A DNA stretch of 64,000 bases from NCBI RefSeq assembly GCF_963675165.1, contig NC_087386.1, forward strand, positions 5,152,169 through 5,216,168. The letters run 5' to 3'. The notes beneath the pieces are model-generated. The model was not told where the DNA came from and searched no databases. It saw only the letters and a list, made by a program, of their open reading frames with translations. The DNA is from Halichondria panicea. Taxonomy: Eukaryota; Porifera; Demospongiae; Suberitida; Halichondriidae. Positions 56,001-64,000 of this stretch are shown here, one piece after another; the stretch's first letter is position 1, and each line of letters begins with the position of its first letter. The translations under genes and the position numbers were made by a program.

Positions 56001-58448
56001 GTGACTATATATCAAGAAAAAATTAATGTATTCATTGCTTATCTGCAGGGTACGTCCGGCAAACCTGGATTTCAAGGTTCCATTGGAATCCCTGGCCACC
56101 CTGTAAGCAACTTGTTGAAATCTTATAATTATTATCATTGTGATTTGTTGTTGGCAAAAGCTGTACACGTAACTAATGAGATATACCAGTCAGACATTTT
56201 TTTCTTAGGGTCGTACCGGAAGTGAGGGTCAGTCTGGAGAAGATGGAGAGCCTGGAAAGCGAGGAGATCCTGGTCCCCTTGGTTACGGTGGACCACAGGG
56301 ACAAGATGTATGTAGAGAGTAGTGCTGTCTTACACATTTTAATGCAACTATTTCCCGTCACCAATTAAGTACAATCTTCCCTCCCATAGGGTGTTGAAGG
56401 TTCCAGGGGAAACAGAGGACCCATTGGACCTCCTGGACCTCCAGTAAGCGGCGAATATTTTTACATGGTGTTGCGAGTTGAGCATTGTGATAATTGTATT
56501 CGTAGGGCTTCGCTGGTGATCGTGGCGTGCAAGGAATTCCAGGTGGTGTGGTAAGTGATGAGTCATTTAAGTTGTTGATATGTTTGAGTGTGTACCTATT
56601 ATGTACTTATACCCCCCTCTCTGTTAGGGCCCACTAGGAGCTATTGGTCCACCTGGACCGCTAGGACCAAGAGGAGAAACGGTAAAGACGGCCTAATTTC
56701 TAAGCTAATTTTATGCATGCATCATAACGCTTTCTTGCCATCATTTTGGCATCAAAAACACTGCCTCTATTCTCTTCAACCACACAGGGACCGCCTGGTC
56801 GTGACGGCACCAACGGAGACTCAGGCTCATCTGTGAGTAGCTATTGCATTATAACTGTCGTTAGATTACACAAAATTGTGACACCCTCAGGGTCAAGATG
56901 GAACTGATGGTCGTCCAGGTTCCAGGGGATCAGCTGGAAGGAGAGGACTAGTGGGTCGCCCTGGACTAGATGGACCTCCAGGACCACCTGTAAGTGCTAT
57001 TAGATCAGTAGCAACTTTCTCGTACTGTGAACATGAACTCATATTTCGATAGGTCATTTTAGTAATGTTGACTATTAACACACAGGGTGATGATGGTACA
57101 GTAGGATTTTCCGGCCCCCATGGGCCTCAGGGAGAGTATGGAGAGAGAGGTCCAACTGGTCCCAATGGAAAGAAGGGAGTATCAGGAGACTCTGGAACAC
57201 CTGGTCTATATGGCCCCAAAGGTACTTAGTTTGATTCTTGCAGCAGAGTCTGAACAACTGCCACGAGTATATTAACCATCAGATTACACATAGTTCACCG
57301 GGTCACACTATTTTAATTCAACTCTTACAGGTGAACCTGGTAATCAAGGCCCCCTCGGGCGCTCAGGTATTCCGGGCAGAGATGGATCTGATGGTCAGAA
57401 AGGAGAACAAGGAGAGCCTGGTACCTCTGGCCCAGCAGGATCCATTGGCCCCCTCGGACCAACTGGCAACCCTGGTCTGCAAGGATTCAATGGACCAGCT
57501 GGATCTCCAGGATCTGAGGGAAATATTGGAGAGCCTGGAAGAGATGGAAAGCGTGGAGAGAGAGTGAGTAATGTAGTAGAGAAATATTTTTGTTTTGTTT
57601 CGTTAACGATTTTACCGAATACTAATTTACTTAATCAATGACCTTTACCTAATTTGTCTCTTATTTTTACTTTGATGACCGTTACCCACCCAGGGTCCTG
57701 CTGGCCAATCTGGTAGAGATGGTATCCCAGGATCTGAGGGAGACTTGGGAGAGAGGGGACCTTCTGGTGTGCCTGGTGTGGATGGAATAACTGTGAGTCC
57801 TCTATAGCTCAAGTAGAGATCAAGTAGAGAAGAGAAGCATTTGAGGACAGTGACAAAGTGAACCTGCAAATTCACGGAAATTTTTATGTCATTTTTCTGA
57901 AGAAATCCTCCATGCATATACAGGATTATGTTTCTAGTTATCTAGTTATATAATTATATGCTTTGATTGTGTTCAAAATGTTGTGTTCAAAAAGTGTCTG
58001 CAAACGTGCCAATAATTATGTGTATCTCACTGCAGGGAGGGACTGGAGAGAGAGGGTTTAGTGGAACACCTGGATCACCCGTACGTCTAATACTGGCGTT
58101 TAATTTAATTGGTCATGACATGATTTCTACAATTTGCCTCTAGGGTGCACAAGGTTCCAGTGGTGATTCAGGAAGCAGGGGAGGCCGAGGAACACAGGTG
58201 GGTGTGGTTAATCCTCGTGGTAGTAGTCTCATTCGATTGGTTGTTCTCGTTTCCAGGGTAACCCTGGTAGAAATGGTGATCGTGGATTCCAAGGCCCTCG
58301 TGGCACTAGGGGAGAGAATGGTATACCCGGACAGCTAGGACGACAGGGTGCCTCTGGACCACTGGTGTGTGTGTGTGATGTGTGTGGGAGTGAAGGGAGA
58401 GAATGGTGTACCCGGGTAGCTAGGACGACAGGGTGCCACTGGGCCACT

Positions 58449-58499
<51 letters not shown>

Positions 58500-61400
58500 T
58501 GTGTGTGAGGAGTGAAGGGAGAGAATGGTGTACCCGGGCAGCTAGGACGACAGGGTGCCTCTGGACCACTGGTGTGTGTGTGTAGTGTGTAGTGTGTGAT
58601 GTGTGTAGTGCCTGTGATATGTGTAGTGTGTGTGGTGTGTGAGGGTGTCCGAAGCTCCTGATGCTGAGGATTGCAAATCTGAAGCTGTATAGGTACTCTT
58701 GGTGGTATTCTTAGTGGTAAAGAAAAGCTCTTCTAGATTTGTACCAATGATAGATAATGCACAATAATTATAGTGAGTCTGACATACAAATGGTGTGACT
58801 CATTGCTGTGTACTATGTGTGTGCAGGGAGAGGCTGGAGACCCTGGTATTCGTGGAGAGGCTGGTGCTCCTGGAAGACACGTACGATTGCTCCTGTCTAA
58901 CTTCAGTACATTTTAATTATTGTTGTTGATTATAGGGTGACCCCGGTGTACATGGAGAGCTCGGTATACCTGGCCAGTCTGGAAATGCCGTACGTTCAAA
59001 ACGCATTATGCCGTCTTTGTATGATTATGAGCTTAATAATGTTCTCGGTATTATATGACCTTTTATATCGTATTCCTTGTTTCATTCAGGGTGCTCCCGG
59101 AGAGCCTGGAGCTGTGGGCCCAGTAGGAGCTGTGGTGAGCAATAGTAGCAGTACTGTGTTATATTTAAATCATGCTACAAGAACCCTCCTCTCTCATGGT
59201 TTTAATCCTGGCCCCATCGTGCGTGTTGTTGAGTGTGTGTGAATTGTACTTTTTATTGTAGTACCGTACCATTAACGTACACTTATTGACCACGACTTGT
59301 TACTCGTACCCTCAGGGTCTCACAGGAGAGACTGGGTCCGACGGTCTGCCTGGAGAGGACGGAGAAAGAGGAGAGCCAGGACCAGGTGGACCTGACGGAG
59401 CAGCTGGACAACCAGTAAGATACATGTTGCATAGCATTCAGTAACAGTAATGTAATAATGATCACAATCAGTTTCCTGTGTTGACCTGGTAAAAAAGGAA
59501 CAAAAATATTCGTTTATGTTGTCTGTTTGCCTTAGGGTTCCACAGGAACAGCTGGCAGTTTGGGACCAACTGGGCCACCAGGACCTTCTGTGAGTTACTT
59601 ACAATTAGTACCATGATTGTGACCTTTGACCTTTGGTTACACCCACACACAGGGAAGTGATGGAGTGGACGGTACTAACGGGCGGGATGGAGACAGAGGA
59701 ACTAGGGTGAGTGTCTCGGAAATTATTGAAAAGTTTCAAAATCTGACTATAAACTTGTAATAATTATGTTGAGTGAATGTGTTAACCTATACTGCAGGGT
59801 CAAGCAGGTGCTAAAGGGGAGGCAGGGGTCAGAGGTCAGGACGGAGCTAGAGTGAGTTTACTTACGCTTATGAGTCTTAACGTTTGAGCTGCTGTTATAA
59901 ACTGATTGCTCCACCCCACCCCTCAGGGCAATGCAGGTCCCTCGGGTATAAAGGGCGGACGAGGTTTCGGTGGTCGCGTTGGATTACCGGGACGATTAGG
60001 AGCCCCTGGGCCGGGCGGAGAGCGGGGTCTAAAGGTCAGTAGGTGTGGTCACTTAAAGGAGTGCTGTGATTTATGCTAGATTGTGATATGCAGGGTACAA
60101 TTGGACCATCTGGAGAACAAGGAGCTCGTGGGAGAAATGGAAATGGAGTAAGTTGCAGTTGCATGTACAGTATCATGTTATGAAGTCAATTGTCTTACTT
60201 AGAGACTGTGTGTGTGATGGCAGTGTGTGTGTATGAGTGTCGCATTCAATGTACTTAACGTGTGTATTGTACCTGTTCCTATAGGGAGTGCTCGGCCCCA
60301 ATGGTCAGGAGGGCAGTAAGGGAGAGAAGGGAAACACTGCAGACGTGGGAGACAGAGGACCCAGTGGCAGGAGTGGTGTACTAGGATTCCCAGTACGTCA
60401 CCTGTTTCCATTCAGTAACATAGTAACACGTTATATAGTGGCATATTTACATTCATTGGCTGTCATTTTAGAAGAACAGTCTAAATAAATCTAATTCACC
60501 CCCTCAGGCTTAGCGTTGATTTCCAGGCTTTTGTAATCTAGGCCACCGCAGGCTGAACTATAATTATGTTCGAGAATCGATGTATTTAATGATTCTTCCC
60601 CTTTCCTCTCCCTTTGTGACTCAGGGTACAGGAGGAGTGAAAGGTGACCGTGGTGTGCCTGGTGAGAGAGGAGACAGAGGTGTCTCTGGGAAGGATGGAC
60701 TGCCGGGGGAGAGGGGTAGTTCTGGACTGGATGTGAGTGGACTGTGCAGTTGTTGTCAGTAGCTAAGCGTGTAAAAGATCGTTATAGATCACTTGTTGAT
60801 CACGTATACGTTTAGGCGACTACGAAGCCAATTAGGTCTACTTGTCAGTTTAATTTCCTTCCTAGCAATAATTATGTTCATTGTACTCGATCGACTATTG
60901 AAAAACTGCACTGCTCTTATTCCCCGGCTGTACCTTCGTCACAGGGTTCTTCTGGTCGCCGTGGTGATCCAGGTCATTCGGGCGTTCCCGGCCAGCAGGG
61001 AGACATTGGTGACCAAGGAGACCAGGGTGCCGTGGGTGCTGCCGGTGCTAAGGGTGTGAGCGGGGCTCAGGGAGCATTCGGTAGCACTGGAAACACAGGG
61101 TCCAAGGGTATAAGAGGACCTGTTGGACTGACTGGACCGAGGGGACCCCCTGGAGTGTCCGTGAGTAGCAATAGTATAGTCAGTGAATGGACCCCCTGGA
61201 GTGTCCGTGAGTAGCAATAGCATAGTCAGTGAATGGACCCCCTGGAGTGGCCGTGAGTAGCAATAGTATAGTCAGTGAATTGAGTAGCAATAGTATAGTC
61301 AGTGAATAGACCCCCTGGAGTGTCCGTGAGTAGCTATAGTATAGTCAGTGAATGGACCCCTGGAGTGGCCGTGAGTAGCAATAGTATAGTCAGTGAATGG

Positions 61401-63902
61401 ACCCCTGGAGTGGCCGTGAGTAGCAATAGTATAGTCAGTGAATAGACCCCCTGGAGTGGCCGTGAGTAGCTATAGTATAGTCAGTGAATGGACCCCCTGG
61501 AGTGTCCGTGAGTAGCTATAGTCAGTGAATGGGGAGTGACCGTGAGTAGCTACATGTACACCTATAGTTAGTATATCTACAGGACAGCACCCAGTGCTAA
61601 GTTGAATATTGTAACTATTGGTACTGTCTTGAGACTCAGCAAGCATGATTCTAGACAGCCTCTGTGGCGGACATTTTATTGCTCGAAATGTTCAAGTACT
61701 GCATTGACGTAGTCATCACTCTTGTGTCGTCATTGGAATCCATCTCATGCACATGATCCCATACTGTGTTCAGGGCACACCAGGTTCCCAAGGTGCACCT
61801 GGAGCAGTAGGATCCGAGGGAGCAAAGGGGTTCAGAGGACGTGATGGTAACCCAGGAACTGACGGAGAACCAGGAAGACCTGTACGTGACTTTAATTTTT
61901 TAATTTAGCGTTCCATAGAGAAAAATTGACCTTGTGACAAACAAGGATAATAGTGATGTTTGATTAATGTGTGGTTATTGTTTCATTATACATTATAAGT
62001 ATGTGTTTACTGTTTCCATAGGGAGTGAATGGACCACCAGGAGTCAAGGGAGTCCAAGGTCTCGTTGGAGAGCAGGTACGATAGGTAGTTTGTGATCGAT
62101 AGTGGGTATTTAAGAATCCTGTCTTGTCTTGGTCAGATACTGCACTTACAATGTATACTAGTAATAAGAAGTTTTTTTTAGGGATTAAAGTAATATTGAC
62201 TTAGAGCACAGCGTAGTGATTCTTAAAGCTTCCTCTAGTTCACACACTTGTGTTTCAACAAAGGTTTTACTACGTTCAATAATAATTATTTGCTTGGTAC
62301 ATGTATAATGATTATACGAGACATCCTTCATTCTGTTTGTGTGTGTGTAGGGATTTTCTGGACCTCGAGGTTCTCAAGGCACCACTGGCTCTCGTGGTGA
62401 TGTGGTGAGTTGAACAGCTGGTGTCATGTGATGGCCGCGTAGAAAGCTTTTTCTTACGTTTAGTTTCCCGTATTCAGTCCATCTATTTACGATATGCATA
62501 CATGTACATGTAATTAGATTGTACGGCCAGCATGTAATGCATTCAAAGTGTTTCTCACAATGTGGAAAGAGCTTGCATTTGTCAGGATTTAACCTAGTAC
62601 ATGATACTGCACGTAGCTTCACTGATGTACGTTTTTGTTATTCATTGGAAGCACATGAAGTATATTTTTATGCTGAAATATTTATGTACCTAATCGAAGT
62701 CTATTTGTCCACTGTCCAGGGTCTGTTGGGTGACTCCGGTTCTGACGGCCCATTTGGAGACACAGGCCCCAAGGGCGTGAGGGGGCGTGGTGGTGCCTCC
62801 GGATCATCTGGAAGCAGAGGAGCTAGCGTGAGTTGTTCTCTTAGTGTATCCGACGTAGATGTACATGTACACATAAACACAGCCCCTCTGTAAGAATAGC
62901 ATGTCCGTTTATCAATGGCATATAATTATTTTAACGAAGGCACTGTGTTTTAAATGGCAATTAAGAGAGTGATACTGACTGCTTTCATGGGATGGTTTTT
63001 TTTTAAAACACTATTAAATTTTATTTTCTTACATCTGCTAAGTATAACCCTCCCCCCCTCCTCTCTGTAGGGTACCAATGGTGCTCGTGGAGATCCAGGC
63101 TTCCCTGGAGTACCTGGACGAAGGGTGAGCTTTGTTCTGTACTCTTGTGCATGCCTACACCGCTTACTGCATGTTTGACAACTGTGTATGCTCTGTTATC
63201 ATCCTACATTTACTTGTATCATATTCTAATGAATGCTCTTCATCTAGGGTGACGTTGGTCCCTTTGGAATTGAAGGCAACAAAGGACAAAAGGGAGATGA
63301 TGTAAGGCAGTCGAAAATGTTCCATAATTATTGCTTTCCACAAATTAGATGGTACCTGAATTAATTATTATTACCCCTCAGGGCAGACAAGGTGAAACTG
63401 GCCACAAGGGTGACCTTGGACCCCCTGGTTTCATTGGTAGCGACGGATTCCCTGGACTATCCGGACCTCTAGGACCCTCGGGAACAACTGTACGTCACAG
63501 CTGTCCAAATAATTACTTGCAGGGGGAGTTTCCAACGCTTGAGAGCATTAATTAATTCGTGACGTTTAATTGTGCCTTAGTACAGTACAACGAGTATAGC
63601 CAGGCTAGTGCATGTCGGGGGTGTTGTATACGAGAAAGGCTGGTGGTGTATTGAATGATTTGTGTTTGTTGCTACCATGCAGGGAGATGCTGGCAGACCT
63701 GGTATACCCGGAACTGACGGAGCTTCAGGAGTACACGTACGTTGTCTTGTGTACTGCATGTGTGTACATGTACCATACGTGTATGTACGTAGTTTAACTA
63801 GACAAGTTTTGTTATAAACTAAAATGCACTGTTGTTAACCTTGTCTTGCCCCCCCCCCCCACATAGGGACCCCGTGGAGAGGACGGCTACAGAGGAATCC
63901 CT
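53018..63902 (+). CDS. Fibrillar-type collagen alpha chain with TSPN-like N-terminus, 5' part
   Basis: Begins at 53018 with a signal peptide ([17 protein letters not shown]). A very acidic segment ([19 protein letters not shown]) ends exon 1 at 53321. Exons 53920-54482 and 54540-54749 encode a thrombospondin-N/laminin-G-like domain ([51 protein letters not shown]). The collagen region starts at [16 protein letters not shown] (54818) and runs through dozens of small exons, many exactly 54 bases (for example 55660-55713, 55766-55819), with a non-helical insert around 55351-55420. The last exon seen is 63867-63902; the C-propeptide is beyond the window. TSPN plus acidic region recalls type V/XI chains. 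The 57-base intron at 54483-54539 is open in frame. Two tandem arrays duplicate exon-end/donor segments (58365-58571, 61143-61545). Confidence 0.92.
58365..58571 (+). repeat. Two intronic copies of a 54-base exon end plus donor
   Basis: The last 54 bases of the collagen exon ending at 58364 recur at 58396-58449 and 58518-58571, each followed by gtgtgtgtg like the real donor and each preceded by gtgaag. The first copy has an in-frame TAG (gggtag). The second is open for 18 codons, keeps the Gly-X-Y register and is bounded by AG and GT. Confidence 0.9.
58450..58498. repeat. (GT)n microsatellite following a duplicated donor
   Basis: GT expansion directly after the first intronic copy of the exon end; the donor at 58364 has a shorter one. 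Confidence 0.9.
61143..61545 (+). repeat. 46-base tandem array containing a collagen exon end and donor
   Basis: Unit gtgagtagcaatagtatagt cagtgaatggaccccctgga gtgtcc, eight to nine imperfect copies after the exon ending at 61160. Each complete unit carries the final 18 exon bases (ggaccccctggagtgtcc, with tgtcc/tggcc variation) followed by gtgagtagc. 46 is not a multiple of three, so alternative donors would shift the frame. Confidence 0.9.
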
Positions 63903-64000
63903 GTGAGTTAGTCTATCTAAGACCACTAACTTCTCATAGAATATTATTATCTTATAATTATTATAACAGCTTAGTACATAATAATTATATGCAGTCTTAC

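Overview
The window is nuclear DNA from an early-branching animal. Compact spliceosomal genes (introns mostly 50-1500 bases, GT-AG), fibrillar collagens built from 54-base Gly-X-Y exons, a Bar-like homeobox gene, a PKN-type kinase and AT-rich gaps full of (GT)n/(CA)n tracts fit a demosponge, most likely Amphimedon or a relative. The species is an inference. Exon models were built by hand from splice consensus and reading-phase agreement.

Layout. 1-13.5 kb is a cluster of single-Ig-domain transmembrane receptors, mostly on the minus strand: a partial gene (24-840), intact genes (3547-4749 and 6382-8437), a chimeric pseudogene (5216-6109), a more divergent member (11394-13465), and two plus-strand transmembrane/tail remnants (1914-2572, 9505-10309). 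A segmental duplication (1-3346 and 7577-11103) produced part of it. Ectodomain exons are alike, but cytoplasmic exons are of two kinds joined at the same phase-1 boundary: a short ITAM-like tail and a 338-residue tail with nine YxxPhi tyrosines.

13.5-22 kb (+) is an EF-hand mitochondrial ATP-Mg/phosphate carrier (SCaMC/SLC25A24-like, 11 exons, 487 aa). 22.2-22.8 kb (-) is an intronless Bar-like homeobox gene, head to head with a 34-exon coiled-coil gene (23.1-34.0 kb, +) resembling CCDC180. 34.5-38.3 kb (-) is a six-exon Spinster-like MFS transporter. 41.9-43.3 kb (+) is an unrecognised disordered protein. 44.0-47.3 kb (-) is the C-terminal half of a PKN kinase, cut by a 200-N gap. 47.7-52.4 kb (+) is the 3' part of a fibrillar collagen with its C-propeptide, followed head to tail by a second collagen (53.0 kb to beyond the right edge) with signal peptide, acidic region and TSPN-like domain.

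Two themes stand out. First, the Ig cluster has the organisation of a paired activating/inhibitory-type receptor family, with near-identical ectodomains and exchangeable signalling tails. Second, four unrelated tandem arrays (in the carrier, the MFS gene and twice in the second collagen) each have a repeat unit that spans an exon 3' end and its 5' splice site, so the introns begin with arrays of duplicated donors. (CA)n and (GT)n tracts also abut splice sites in a mostly strand-consistent way. Several non-autonomous DNA transposons with clear terminal inverted repeats lie in introns.
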